Shown here: positions 51,169 to 62,300 of the stretch, piece after piece
How positions within the stretch are numbered: the first letter of the stretch is position 1
How the letters are laid out: each line of letters starts with the position of its first letter
From: Leptolyngbya sp. SIO1E4
GTDB lineage: Bacteria > Cyanobacteriota > Cyanobacteriia > Phormidesmidales > Phormidesmidaceae
Direction of reading: 5' to 3'
Length of the DNA stretch: 64,000 nt
Assembly: GCA_010672825.2 (NCBI GenBank)
Contig: JAAHFU020000004.1
Coordinates: forward strand, 682,001 to 746,000
Position numbers and translations under genes: made by a program
Notes under the pieces: generated by a model
Database searches by the model: none
Seen by the model: only the letters and a program-made list of their open reading frames with translations
What the model was told of the DNA's origin: nothing

Positions 51169-54063
51169 TTACTGCCCATTGCCGATTAAGACAAAGGGTG
51201 CCCAGTGATAGGGATGGCGATCGCCCAGCGGTTCAAAGCCTTCCCGATACTGAGGGGCAGCTCCGGTGCGAAGGGCATCCAGGCGAGTGGATACATCTTC
51301 GTCGTATAGCAAACTGAGTTGCGCCTGCCGCAGTGCTTCGGCTTTGGTAAGTTCGCCCGTTACAAGAAATTCGTAGAAGCGCTGCATCAAGATGCTGGTG
51401 CTGTCGTCGTTCACCGCCCAGAGCGACACTATGACGCTAGGCACCCCGACGGTAATCAGAGCGCGGGATAATCCTACGACGCCATCGCCGGTAATCCGTC
51501 CCCGTCCGGTATCGCAGGCACTGAGAATCGCGAGGTCAGCCTGTAAGTCCATTTGCAGAATTTCGGCGGAGGTGAGGAGGCCATCTTCGCCATCGCCGGG
51601 AGCCAGTGCCACCGCACCAGGTACGTCGAGCACGCCGGAGGATTCGGGAATGCCGTATTCCAGCAGACCGTGGGTCGCGAGATGGATGAGGGAGGCGTTG
51701 GGTAACTCTTGTTTGATGCGGGCTTCGGTGGCCTGCTCCCCCGTCAGCACAGGGATGTTGAAGAACTCGCCAATGGCCTCGGCTTCGGCTTTGGCACCGC
51801 TCAAGTAAGAGAGTTGGGTTTCTGCGAGGCTGCCCTCTTCGTTGGGCAACCACACGGTGGGCATGGTGGGATTTCCAACTATTAGGGCATTCTGGCTATT
51901 CATGCCTATTTCCTGTGCCCTGTTTTCTGTCCCCTGTCCTGCTTCATTAGCCAACCCAAAGACCTGAATCGACGGGGCGGTGAGGATGGTGTGTTTTTCA
52001 ATCAGGTAGGTGCCATCTTCGTCTTGCAAGGCCGCAAAGGGCACGAGGAACAGCTGGCCTTGGGGAATGAAGGCAACCTGGGCATTGGGGTTACTGGGGA
52101 GGAGATCGGCGATCGGATCGATCAGCACCTCATGCAGTTCTTGCAGTTGGGGGGTGTTGGGGTTGCTGCTCTCGTTGACGGCAGAGCGGGAGTCGTTGAC
52201 TAGTGTGGTGAGGGCAGAGTCGGGAGTAGCGCTGCGGTAGACGGGTCCATCAATGGATGCGATCGGGTTTACGACTGGGCTACCGTCACCGCCACCCTCG
52301 AACTCAACCGAGCGAAACTCGATGTCACCGGAAGGCTTCACGACCCAGATGTAGAGGGCCTGGTCAAAGATGAGGGAATAGGTAACTAGGGTGGTATTAG
52401 TGTCGCGGGCAATTTGTTGGATTTCCGCTACGGTGGGCACCTGAGCCACGGGACTGGCTTCCAAGGCGGCGCGTTCTTCCTCCGTAGCAAGGCGGCTAGC
52501 CAACTGCAACACAAACGCCCGCCCCCGTCCGCGCTCGGTAATAGTGAGGGCTTCTACGATCTTTTCCTGAGAAATTAAGGCCCATTCCAGATTGGCGTAG
52601 GCGTAAGCTTGAGTATCAGCGATAGAAACCAATTGAGCATCAGGAAGGTTGGTTCTTAAGGACTCAAAAGTGCCCACAGATCGGAATAAGAGCGTTGCGG
52701 CCTCAGCATATTGGCCAAGCCTAGCGTAGACAACGCCCAAATTCCCCAGGTCGATTGCTTCCCCAGCGAGATCGCCAATCTCACGAGTAATAGCTAGACT
52801 TTGCCCATAGATGGCAATAGCTTGCTGATATTGACCGAGGCTAGCGTAAACAGTGCCCAAATTCCCCAGCGCATTTTCTTCTCCCATGAGATCGCCAATC
52901 TCACGAGTAATAGCTAGGCTTTGCTCATAGAAATTGATAGCTTGCTGATAGTCGCCCAAGCCGCTGTAAGTCGAACCTAGAACGTTTAAGGCGTTTCCTT
53001 CCCCAGCACGATCGCTGATTTCGCGGGTAATTGTTAGTGACTGCCACAAAAGGTCGATGGCTTTCTGATAGTCACCCAGATTGTTGTAGACGAAGCCCAG
53101 GCTTCCCAAAGCGCTGCCTTCCCCACGACGATCACCAACCTCACGAGTGATTGCTAAACTATGCTCTAAAAGGTCGATGGCTTTTTGATAGTCGCCCAAA
53201 AGTCGATAGGTAAGGCCCAAATTCCCCAAAGCGCGTCCCTCTCCACCACGATCGCTAAACTCACGGGTGATCGCTAGCTGTTGCTCCAGACGGTCAATGG
53301 CCTGTTGATATTCTCCTAAATGCCTGTAGACAAGGCCCAGCCTTTCTAGCAAAGCACTTTTCCAGGTGTGATCACCAACCTCACGGGTAATGGCTAGACT
53401 TTGCTCATAAAGGTCAATGGCTTGCTGATATTCGCTCAGATCATCGTAAGAAAGTCCCAAATGCCATAAGTCGAACCCCTCCCCAGCACGATCGCCGATT
53501 TCGCGGGCGATCGCTAGACTTTGCTCATAGAAGTCAATGGCTTGCCGATATTCACCCAAACTATGGTGTGCATTACCCAGTTGTCCTAGAGAGGTACGTT
53601 CCCCAGTGCGATCGCCGATTTCACGAGTAATAGCTAGGCTTTGCTCATAGAAATTGATAGCTTGCTGATATTCATCCAAACTGAGATAAGCATTGCCCAA
53701 ATACCATAGGACTTGTTCTTCCCCAGCACGATCACCAATCTCACGATAAATTGCCAGGGCTGGTTCCAAAAACTGCAAGGCTGCGTAAATCTGTCTAGCT
53801 TTGTACTGTTCAATGCCTTGTTGAGAGAGGCGATTTGCTTCGACTTGACGGCTGTCGGTTTGGGCCAAATTCTGGGTTGCCTCTGTTTTCCAGCCTAATG
53901 GCTCAATCTCTGGCTGGTTACCAGCGGTGCTTAGCATTTTGAGGGCCGAGAGAACCCCGGTTTCTGGCTCTAAATTTGGTTTCTGAGAGGTTGCGGCGAC
54001 CTCCAGGGTAGGAACAAGGAGGGCCGTAAGAGCTGTTAGGCTGAGCAGTGCAGAGTGGCGCAT
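51169..54063 (-). CDS. Exported TPR-CHAT protease
   Basis: 964 residues. Signal peptide MRHSALLSLTALTALLVPTL EVAA. Ten 40-residue TPR-type units at about 95-480 (YQQAINFYEQSLAITREIGD followed by GEGNALGNLG-type helix B). After a helical linker, CHAT domain at about 600-964: His in LIHLATHGLLEYG, Cys in LAILSACDTGRGRITGDGVV, closing HPYHWAPFVLIGNGQ. Caspase-like fold; proteolytic residues intact. TPRs probably recognise a partner that controls the protease. Last gene of the minus-strand run that starts beyond 64 kb. Confidence 0.9.
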   Translation of the reverse strand: MRHSALLSLTALTALLVPTLEVAATSQKPNLEPETGVLSALKMLSTAGNQPEIEPLGWKTEATQNLAQTDSRQVEANRLSQQGIEQYKARQIYAALQFLEPALAIYREIGDRAGEEQVLWYLGNAYLSLDEYQQAINFYEQSLAITREIGDRTGERTSLGQLGNAHHSLGEYRQAIDFYEQSLAIAREIGDRAGEGFDLWHLGLSYDDLSEYQQAIDLYEQSLAITREVGDHTWKSALLERLGLVYRHLGEYQQAIDRLEQQLAITREFSDRGGEGRALGNLGLTYRLLGDYQKAIDLLEHSLAITREVGDRRGEGSALGSLGFVYNNLGDYQKAIDLLWQSLTITREISDRAGEGNALNVLGSTYSGLGDYQQAINFYEQSLAITREIGDLMGEENALGNLGTVYASLGQYQQAIAIYGQSLAITREIGDLAGEAIDLGNLGVVYARLGQYAEAATLLFRSVGTFESLRTNLPDAQLVSIADTQAYAYANLEWALISQEKIVEALTITERGRGRAFVLQLASRLATEEERAALEASPVAQVPTVAEIQQIARDTNTTLVTYSLIFDQALYIWVVKPSGDIEFRSVEFEGGGDGSPVVNPIASIDGPVYRSATPDSALTTLVNDSRSAVNESSNPNTPQLQELHEVLIDPIADLLPSNPNAQVAFIPQGQLFLVPFAALQDEDGTYLIEKHTILTAPSIQVFGLANEAGQGTENRAQEIGMNSQNALIVGNPTMPTVWLPNEEGSLAETQLSYLSGAKAEAEAIGEFFNIPVLTGEQATEARIKQELPNASLIHLATHGLLEYGIPESSGVLDVPGAVALAPGDGEDGLLTSAEILQMDLQADLAILSACDTGRGRITGDGVVGLSRALITVGVPSVIVSLWAVNDDSTSILMQRFYEFLVTGELTKAEALRQAQLSLLYDEDVSTRLDALRTGAAPQYREGFEPLGDRHPYHWAPFVLIGNGQ

Positions 54064-54218
54064 AAGTCGTTTGAGGGGGAGATTGACACTAGCGTATAGT
54101 TCTCATCGGTCTAAGCTTATTCACTTTTAGGCGGGCTTCAGGAAATAAGGCGAGAGAGGAGTTTTGAGTTTTGAGTGGGGAAGTAGCCCACTCAAACTTT
54201 TTGGATAAGACAGGAGGC

Positions 54219-57065
54219 CTATAATCCATTACCAATGAGGATGAACGGTGCCCAGTAGTAAGGATGGCTGTATCCAGGATGATTGCCGTTGATCGCTGCC
54301 CCATCACGACTGACGGGCCGCGCACCCGCCCGTGGATCGTCTGCATCACTGACGGTACTGCTACCATCAATCATCGCCCGCTGTGCAGCCTGCAATGCCT
54401 CCCCCTTGGTCATGCCCTGCGCCAACGCCTCATAAAACGCCGACATCAACGCCTGAGTGCCCGGATCGCTGACCTTCCAGAGGGACGCCAGCACCGCTTG
54501 CGCTCCCGCTTCCTGCATCTGATAGCCCAGCCCCAAAATCTCCACGCCGCTGCCTAACTCCTCACTACCGACAGCGGTTTCACAGGCACTGAGCACCACC
54601 AACTCCGCATCGAGGCTCCAGCTATTGCGAATTGTTTCTAAGCTGACCTGCTCACCACTGCCTAGCACCACAAACGACTGCGCTGGAGCATTTTCGACCA
54701 CTGCACCGTGGGTCGCCAAATGCAAGATCGAGTAGTTGTTCAGGCGATTCTCGAGTTCTTTAAGGCTAAAGTCTTGGTTGAGTAGCACAGTGGTGTCGGG
54801 CATTTGCTCGGCCAGAGAGGTCACCTCAGCCTCGGTGTAGGGCAAGTCACCAAAGGGAAACTCCCTGTCCCCCACCGTAATCGTAAAGCTGCACTCGGCA
54901 CAGGCCGCCGCTAGCAGTTGTCGCTGGTCTTTATCTGGCGGCAGGGCAAAGTCAGTCAGGGAAGCGGCCACAATATGACTGATGCTAAAGCGATCGGCCA
55001 GGTATTGCTCGCCATCGTAAAGGGCGGCCAGGGGCACGTAGCGCAGGGCTCCATCCGGCGCGTAGATGATCGACTCGATGCCCGCCTGGTCTAGCGTCGC
55101 TTCCAACTCGGCGAAGAGCAGCATGTAAAGCTCTTGGGCCAGCGGTTGAATATCGCTGCCGGGGGATTTAAGGGCTTGCCCAAAGGCGACAATTTTGCGA
55201 TTGAGGTCAGCCCCTGCAACGGCAATGGGAAAGCGCAACGGTGGGCCATCGGCAGTAACGAGTACAAGTTCGAGGCGATCACTCAAAATCAGCGGATACA
55301 GTAGCGCTGTTTCTTGAGGTAGATCTTGCAGCCGGTTTTGCAGTTTGCGATGCTGTCGCTCAATGTCAACATTTTGACCATCGGTCTCGTCTTCAATCTG
55401 TTCTAAAAGCGCTTGTACTTCGGGCAGGTCAAGAAAGGCGATGAACTGATTTTGAACCGTTTCATAGCGCTGCCGCAGTTCGGTGAGGCGCTGCTGTTGC
55501 TCCAGACTGAGACTGTCGTAGTCTTGAGCCTGTAACTCAGCCAGATCAGTGGATTCTTCGGTGACTTGCTCATACAACGCCAGCAATTCTTCCTCAATCT
55601 GCCAGAACCCCACGCCAGTTTCGGTGTCTCTGCTGCCTTGAACACTCCGCAGAGACTCATCCAGTTCCTGAACCTTGAGCAGGTCGAGCACGCGCTGGGC
55701 TTCGAGAATGCGATTTTGTTGGAGAAGAAGATCAGCTAGAAAACGGTAGTCATCAGCGATAGTGTCGGTAAAGGACTGTTTCAACTCAGTATCAAGCCCA
55801 GCAATATAACCACGAATGGATTCGCGCACTTCAACTGAGGCTTTGAGGAAAATGACTGCCAGTTCCTGCTTCCCTTGATCGTTTAAGAGCTTACCTAAAC
55901 TGCCTAAAATCAAACCCTCAGTAGCGCGATCTCCAACTTCTCGGACGATCTCCAGGGATTGTTCATAAAAGTCAATGGCCTTCGAATACTGATCCAAGAT
56001 TGAATAGATTATGCCCAAATTGCCTAAGGTTAGACCTTGTCCTTGACGGTCACCAATTTCACGAGTAATAGTAAGCGCTTGTTCGTAGAAATCAATGGCT
56101 TGGGAATATTGAGCCAGATTCAAATAGGAAAGACCTAGATTAGCTAAGGTTGTACCCTCGCCTTGGCGGTCGCCAATTTCACGAGTAATAGTAAGCACTT
56201 GTTCGTAGAAATCAATAGCTTGCTGAGTTTGCCCTACAGACAAGTAGGCAAGTCCCAAATTACCTAAAGCATTGGCTTCCCCTTGACGATCATCAATTTC
56301 GCGAACGATGAAAAGCTGTTGTTCATAAAGATCAATGGCCTCTAAGTATTGACCTAAGCCTTGATACACAATGCCTAAATTACCCAAGGCGCTGCTCTCT
56401 CCTTCAAGATTGCCAATCTCACGAGAAATAGTGAGACTTTGCTCGTGGAGATCGATAGCTTTCGAGTATTCACCTAAGAGAGAATAAACAAGACCTAAAT
56501 TCCTGAAGGCTACACCTTCGCCTTGGCGGTCTTCAATTTCGCGGGCAATGGTAAGGGCTTGTTCAGAATAGTTGATGGCTCTTTGCAACTGTCCCAACTG
56601 AAAGTAAGCGAAGCTCAAGTTGCCTAGAGCAATGCCTTCGCCTCGGCGATAGCCAATTTCTCGGGCGATAATGAGTTGTTGCTCGTAAAGATCAATGGCC
56701 TGTTGATACTGGCCTAAAGATGCATAAGCAGCGCCTAAATTTCCTAGGGTGATGCCTTCTAGCTGATAACTTTCTTCCGGAAACGCTTCCCGAATATCGG
56801 TCTCTCGATAAATTTCCAAGGCCGCTTCCCAAAACTGAAGTGCTTCTCGAAATTGGCTAACGCTAAATAGTTCATTGCCTTGGTCGAATAGGCGATCAGC
56901 TTCGGCTTTGCGCTCTGAGTTGCTAGCTGTTTGAGTTAAGACGGGAAAGGTATCTTGCTGGAGGCGGATTTGCTGAGTTGTTTCCGAGAATCCTGGTGCT
57001 TGAATAGTGGGGGCAATGAGGGTGGCGATCGCGACTAAACCAAACAGCTTGACAGGGTAGTGCAT
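54219..57065 (-). CDS. Exported TPR-CHAT protease
   Basis: 948 residues from ATG 57065: GGAG lies 9 bases upstream and the start aligns with the paralogues (MHYPVKLFGLVAIATLIAPT, compare MRHPARLLGLATV), though ATGs at 57089 and 57071 are in frame. Eight to nine 40-residue TPRs at about 60-430 (YSQAIDFYEQALTITREIGD). The CHAT domain begins near 600: PDGALRYVPLAALYDGEQYL, His in ILHLATHGAVVEN, Cys in LVVLSACETAVGSEELGSGV, ending YYWAPFILIGNGL. The block AACAECSFTITVGDREFPFG lies between the two CHAT halves. Intact protease dyad. Confidence 0.9.
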   Translation of the reverse strand: MHYPVKLFGLVAIATLIAPTIQAPGFSETTQQIRLQQDTFPVLTQTASNSERKAEADRLFDQGNELFSVSQFREALQFWEAALEIYRETDIREAFPEESYQLEGITLGNLGAAYASLGQYQQAIDLYEQQLIIAREIGYRRGEGIALGNLSFAYFQLGQLQRAINYSEQALTIAREIEDRQGEGVAFRNLGLVYSLLGEYSKAIDLHEQSLTISREIGNLEGESSALGNLGIVYQGLGQYLEAIDLYEQQLFIVREIDDRQGEANALGNLGLAYLSVGQTQQAIDFYEQVLTITREIGDRQGEGTTLANLGLSYLNLAQYSQAIDFYEQALTITREIGDRQGQGLTLGNLGIIYSILDQYSKAIDFYEQSLEIVREVGDRATEGLILGSLGKLLNDQGKQELAVIFLKASVEVRESIRGYIAGLDTELKQSFTDTIADDYRFLADLLLQQNRILEAQRVLDLLKVQELDESLRSVQGSRDTETGVGFWQIEEELLALYEQVTEESTDLAELQAQDYDSLSLEQQQRLTELRQRYETVQNQFIAFLDLPEVQALLEQIEDETDGQNVDIERQHRKLQNRLQDLPQETALLYPLILSDRLELVLVTADGPPLRFPIAVAGADLNRKIVAFGQALKSPGSDIQPLAQELYMLLFAELEATLDQAGIESIIYAPDGALRYVPLAALYDGEQYLADRFSISHIVAASLTDFALPPDKDQRQLLAAACAECSFTITVGDREFPFGDLPYTEAEVTSLAEQMPDTTVLLNQDFSLKELENRLNNYSILHLATHGAVVENAPAQSFVVLGSGEQVSLETIRNSWSLDAELVVLSACETAVGSEELGSGVEILGLGYQMQEAGAQAVLASLWKVSDPGTQALMSAFYEALAQGMTKGEALQAAQRAMIDGSSTVSDADDPRAGARPVSRDGAAINGNHPGYSHPYYWAPFILIGNGL

Positions 57066-57145
57066 TGGCATCCGCTCCAGTTTTGGCATGACATCAGTGT
57101 GTAGCTCTGAGTTGGGAGAGCTGATTCGCTTACAGGGAATGGGCT

Positions 57146-58069
57146 CTACTCTTCGTCAGTAGGCTGCAACCCCGCTTCGATCTGGTCGATTTTGATGGCG
57201 TAGTTAAATAACGGCACATCGTTTTCGTCCGTGACGCCGCCTGCATGCAGCGCCACCACGTAGTAGTCGCCATCAATCTCCGCCAGGATGGGGCCGCCGG
57301 AGGCCCCGCCTGTCGTGTCGCAATCATGAATCCAAAATGGCTCCTCATCGGCTAAGATGCTGCAACCTTCATGGACGCCTGCCGTCTCACCCGGATTGTC
57401 AGGAGGAAAGTCGCCAGAGTAGCCCACAAGGTCTAGTTGCTCTGCTTTACCAAGAAGCGTTTCAGCCGGTAGCGTCTGCCAGTGCAGGGTGCCGTAGCGA
57501 TCGCCCAAAGGTCGATCCAGCTTGAGTAAAGCCCAATCATTGGGGTCAGGATTATCGCCGCTGTCAGTGAAGTCAGTGCCCGCTAAAACTTCTTCTACCC
57601 AAGCCATATCATCGGCATTTGTGATGGCACCGTTGATGAGGTTCGGCTGAAAGGCAATGCGTTTGTGTAACTCCTGGGTTTCAGACGTGATCGTACAGTG
57701 AGCGTTTGTCAAGACAACATCTTCGGCGACCAGGGTACCGGTACAGAGACTGATATTGCCGTCTGCCGTTTCAGCCACCAGGCGACCCACGGCTGACCAG
57801 GGATAGTCGCGATTATTCATCGGCACACGATCGTCCTCGCCAGGAACCACTCGGTCGGTATTAGGCGAGGGATCAACATTTTCTAACACGGTCGGAGCAG
57901 CGGCTGGTGATGGGAGCCAGTCAGGGCGATCGCCCGCCAGTTCTAGTTGAGGAAAGGTTTCGGTGGTTTGGGCCTGCACCTGACTTTGCTGGGTGGCAGA
58001 CAGGTAAACCGAGATCGCCAGTCCTAGAGAAAAACCAGAAAGGAGGATCGGTGGGGATAAAAGCTTCAT
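57146..58069 (-). CDS. Exported trypsin-like (V8/S1-type) serine protease
   Basis: 307 residues. Signal peptide MKLLSPPILLSGFSLGLAIS ... QVQA. After a ~60-residue pro-like segment comes the protease: CTGTLVAEDVVLTNAHC (His, about 128), DPNDWALLKLDRPLG (Asp, about 178) and GCSILADEEPFWIHDCDTTG followed by GASGGP (Ser, about 257). The triad is complete. Cys pairs around the His and Ser fit an extracytoplasmic enzyme. Lies between two TPR-CHAT genes on one strand, so a zymogen or activator role in a cascade is a reasonable inference; substrate unknown. Confidence 0.9.
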   Translation of the reverse strand: MKLLSPPILLSGFSLGLAISVYLSATQQSQVQAQTTETFPQLELAGDRPDWLPSPAAAPTVLENVDPSPNTDRVVPGEDDRVPMNNRDYPWSAVGRLVAETADGNISLCTGTLVAEDVVLTNAHCTITSETQELHKRIAFQPNLINGAITNADDMAWVEEVLAGTDFTDSGDNPDPNDWALLKLDRPLGDRYGTLHWQTLPAETLLGKAEQLDLVGYSGDFPPDNPGETAGVHEGCSILADEEPFWIHDCDTTGGASGGPILAEIDGDYYVVALHAGGVTDENDVPLFNYAIKIDQIEAGLQPTDEE

Positions 58070-58176
58070 AACTCAAAATTTTGTGATTAGCAATGCGGTA
58101 GAAGCAGCCTTTGGGGGCTATCGAAAAAACAGTGTAAGCCCCCACTGATAAGGAATGGAGAGAACCCCTGAATATC

Positions 58177-59247
58177 TCAATCAACGTCAGAACTCACAGC
58201 AATATTAGTTGCGCTGGGCTGCTGTCCTACTCTTTGTTGCAGTTCGGATTGCAACTCTTGGGCCACCGCAAGATCGGGCTGTAGCTGTAAAGCTTGTTCT
58301 ACAGCAGCCAAACCTGCTTCGTACTCACCCAGGGCAGCCAACACAGCCGCTTTACGATACCAGGCAAAAGCCCAGTCGGGGCGTAACGCGATCGCCTGTT
58401 CGTAAGACTTCAAGGCTTCCTCATAACGACCCAGTAGAGAAAGGCTATGACCGTGGTAAAACCAGCCCCACCGCCCCTGGGGCATCAAAACAATCGTCCG
58501 GTCAAAAGCCGCTAGCGCCTGTTCGTATTGCTCTAGCTCGAAGAGGGCGATCCCTTGACCATGCCATGCCTGACCGAGGGAATCGTTGAGGGCGATCGCC
58601 TGTTGAAAGGCCTCAACCGCTGCTGGATAAGCTTCTAAGCCCAGATTGCTTTGACCTAGCCTGAGCCAGCTTGGGGCATGGTCGGGAGCGATCGCAACCG
58701 CTTGTTGAAAATTGTTTGCCGCTTCGGAGTAACGGTTAGCGTTGTACAGAGCGATGCCTCGGTGGTAATAACCCCGGTGATTTTCGGGTTGGAGGGCGAT
58801 CGCTTGCTCATATGCCTGCAGCGCCAAGTCCAGCTGATTGGTGACATCCAGAGCATTGGCCATCCACAGCCAAGCGAGAAAAGAATCCCCATTGAGTTCC
58901 AGTGCGGTGGTGAAAGCTGCGATCGCATCACGATAACGCTCTGTGAAATAAAGGCTCAAGCCTTTACCCGTCCAAGCTGCTTCTTGATTGGCATCAAGGC
59001 GAATCGCCTGCTCAAACGCTTGCAAGGCTTCTTCGTAGTTGCCCGCCCGAAAGGCATCATAGCCTGCCTGAACAAGTTGATCGTAGTCACCCGCTTGCAC
59101 CAGGATGTCAGTTTCTAATGCTTGGAAGCGGCGATCGCTGGCAACAGGGATTTCTACAGCGGCCTCAACGGGAGGTGCAAAAAACGGCAAAATCAAGGCA
59201 ATGCCAACGCTGGTGAGCGTATTACTGAGAAAAGAAGTGGATTTCAT
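58177..59247 (-). CDS. Exported TPR protein
   Basis: 356 residues from ATG 59247 (a TTG just before it was ignored). Signal peptide MKSTSFLSNTLTSVGIALIL ... VEA. Eight 34-residue TPRs at about 55-330 (YDAFRAGNYEEALQAFEQAI; AWTGKGLSLYFTERYRDAIA; GYYHRGIALYNANRYSEAAN; AWYRKAAVLAALGEYEAGLA). No enzymatic domain. Likely a periplasmic scaffold or regulator of the neighbouring CHAT proteins, which is inferred. The terminator of the upstream CHAT gene ends right at this start. Confidence 0.88.
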   Translation of the reverse strand: MKSTSFLSNTLTSVGIALILPFFAPPVEAAVEIPVASDRRFQALETDILVQAGDYDQLVQAGYDAFRAGNYEEALQAFEQAIRLDANQEAAWTGKGLSLYFTERYRDAIAAFTTALELNGDSFLAWLWMANALDVTNQLDLALQAYEQAIALQPENHRGYYHRGIALYNANRYSEAANNFQQAVAIAPDHAPSWLRLGQSNLGLEAYPAAVEAFQQAIALNDSLGQAWHGQGIALFELEQYEQALAAFDRTIVLMPQGRWGWFYHGHSLSLLGRYEEALKSYEQAIALRPDWAFAWYRKAAVLAALGEYEAGLAAVEQALQLQPDLAVAQELQSELQQRVGQQPSATNIAVSSDVD

Positions 59248-59311
59248 CAAAAAAGTCCTCCAGGGGAGTTATTCGCTTCTGTCAAGAGCTATCTCTGCCG
59301 CTGGAGGACTT
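59248..59311 (-). terminator. Terminator after the 1048-residue TPR-CHAT gene
   Basis: On the minus strand AAGTCCTCCAG (59311-59301) pairs exactly with CTGGAGGACTT (59263-59253), followed by TTTTTT. The T tract touches the start codon region of the next gene (ATG 59247), so downstream expression would need readthrough or an internal promoter. Confidence 0.75.
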
Positions 59312-59325
59312 ATTCAGTTTTGGCA

Positions 59326-62300
59326 CTACAGCCCATTGCCGATCAGAATGAAGGGAGCCCAGTAGTAGGGATGGCGATAGCCCGATTCGGTGACCGCCAC
59401 ATCGAATCCTTCGCGGGCAGTGGGGATGGGTGCACCCCGACGGGCAGCCGCCAAGCGAGTTTCGGCATCTTCTTCATAGAGCAGGCTGAGTTGCGCTTGA
59501 CGCAGGGCTTCAGCCTTGGTGAGTTCGCCAGTGGCGAGCAGGGTATAAAAACGCTGCATCAAGACGCTAGTACTGGTGTCGTTCACTGCCCACAGGGAGG
59601 CGATGACTGTTTCGGCGCGACTATCGTCTGTGCCTAAAAAGTAGGAACTGATGCCCGTAATTTCGGCCCCGTCGCCCGCTGGACCACCCACCGCCGTTTG
59701 ACAAGCGGAGAGAATCACTAGGTGTAAATTATCTAGCCGGGCATTCATGTCTTCAATATCGGCGGTGGTGAAGCGATCGCCGTTGCCCATCACAATAAAT
59801 GACTCATCCGCTCGACCAGGCACAAAGGCGGCATGAGTCGCTAGGTGCAGCACCTGATAATCAGGTCGCAAGTTAGCTTTTAAAGCCTCTAGCGTAAAGG
59901 CTTCGTTGAGTAGAACCTGGCCTGGATAAATGCCGATCGCGTCGTCGTCGCCACTCTGGACGATGCTATCGAGTTCGGTGGCGACCGCAGGCAGTGGGTT
60001 AAAGTTGGCGACGGCTTGGGTGAGCCCCAATCCAAGTACCTGGGAGGACTCGACATCGGCCAAGCGACTGCGTGTATCGGTGGTGCCGGGGGTGAGCACG
60101 GTGGAAATTTGATAGCGCTCGGCCAGAAACTGCTCGCCATCGTAGAGCGCCGCCATGGGAATGTAGCGGGTGACGCGATCGTTAACGAAAATCAGATGGT
60201 CAATATTGTTGGCGGCCAGCTCAGCTTCTAAAGGCTGAATGATCCAGTTGTAAAGCTGTTGGCCCTGGGCCTGCAGCTCGTCTAACCGGGTGGGTGCGGT
60301 GAGCAATTCGCCAAAGCGCTGCACGGTGTTCGCTAGTTCGCCCTGGGTTACCGGTACTTCGGCACTACCAATCACCCGACCCTCAATCGCCCATACCAGC
60401 CACAGCTTGTCTTCGAGCACGAAGGGATAAATCAGCACTGGGGTTTGCCCCTCAACAGCGTAGGCGCTGAGTAACGATTTAGCGTCGTCACTTAGCTCCT
60501 GTGGATCTTGAAAGTCTTCATCATCTCGACGGTTGGCGCGAATGGTGTTGGCAAACTGGTTGACCTGATCGTTGTATTGAGCGGTGAGGGCTTCGCGTTG
60601 ATCGTAAAGGCTGTTCAGCTCTGCGCAGTTAGTATCTTCGCAGGTAAGGATGGCGCTACTGAGGGCGATCAGACTGCCGTGGGCGTCGATGACGGGCTGC
60701 TCGGCAGCGGTGTAAGCCAGTGCAGTGCCTGTCCAGGTGGCGCGGGTGTTGGTAAACTCGCGCAGTTCTTCGAGCTTGAGTAGGTCAAGCACCTGCTGCG
60801 CTTCGGGAATGCGGCCTTGTTCGAGCAGCAGATCAGCCAGCAGGCGATAGTCAGCGGCGACAGTGTCGGTGAAGGACTGTTGCAGGTTGGTGTCTAGTCC
60901 ACGAATATCGCCCCGGATGGATTCACGCACGTCAACACTGGCTTTGAGAAAGGTGATAGCCAGCTCGGGCTGAGTTTTGGCGTTGAGCAGCTTGCCAATG
61001 TTGCCAAGAGTCCGGCCTATTTCTGCGCGGCTGCCTAGGACGTTGAAGATGGCTAAGGCTTGACCATAAAATTCAAGAGCACGATCCTCTTGTCCCAGGT
61101 TGCGGTACGAATTGCCCAAGTTGTCTAGGGCTATGCCTTCGCCAGCACGAACTCCAATATCACGAAAAATCTCCAGAGCCTGCTCGATAAAAGAGATCGC
61201 CTGGCGGTAGTCGCCCAGACTCAAGTACGCACCACCCAAGTTGCCTAGGGCATCTCCTTCGCCACGGAGATCGCCAATATCGCGGGCAATGGCCCGGTGC
61301 TGCTCGTAGTACTCAATGGCGCGGCGATAATCCCCCGAGCTCCAGTACACAATGCCCACATTCCCTAGGTAAGTTCCTTCACTGCCTCGTCTGCCAGTTT
61401 CACGGGCGATGGCCAAGGCTTGCTCATGGTACTCAATGGCGCGGTGGTAATCGCCTAGGCTCAAGTACACAAGCCCCAAGTTGTTCAGGGTGCGGCTTTC
61501 ACCAGCACCATCGCTCAGATCACGAGCGATGGCTAGGGCTTGTTCTTGGAAGTCGATGGCACGGCTATAGTCGCTTAGGCTCAAATACGAATTACCTAAA
61601 TTTCCCAGGACGGCCCCTTCGTTACGACGGTCGTCAAGCTCACGAGCGATGGCTAGGGCTTGTTCTTGGAAGTCGATGGCACGGCTATAGTCGCCTAGGC
61701 TTTGGTAGGCATTGCTCAAATTCCCTAGGGCAGCCCCTTCGCCAGCGCGATGATCGATGTTGCGGGCAATGGCTAAGTGTTGCTCGTGATAATCAATGGC
61801 GCGGCGATAGTCCCCAAGGTTGCTATAAGCAAGGCCCAAATTCCCTAGGGCATTTCCTTCGCTACGCGGGTCGTCAAGCTCACGAGCGATGGTCAGTGCT
61901 TGCTCGTGGAAATCAATAGCGCGGCGAGAGTCCCCCAGATCGAAGTAAGCATCGCCCAGATTTTCCAGAGCAACCCTTTCACTGCGGTGGTCGTTAAGCT
62001 CGCGGAAAATAGGCAGACTGTGCTCATAGAACTCAATGGCGCGGCGATAGTCCTCAAGGTCGCGGTAAGCAAGGCCCAAATTATTCAGGGCATTTCCTTC
62101 GCTACGCCGGTCGTCAAGCTCACGGAAAATAGGCAGGCTTTGCTCAAGAAACTCAATGGCGCGGCGATAGTCTCCCAAGCTGTAGTATGCACCGCTTAAG
62201 TTGCCCAGGACCTGCCCTTCACTTCTGCGATCCTGGATATCACGATAGATCTCCAGCGCCTGTTCCCAAGACTGCAAGGCCTCACGAAACTGGCTACGGT

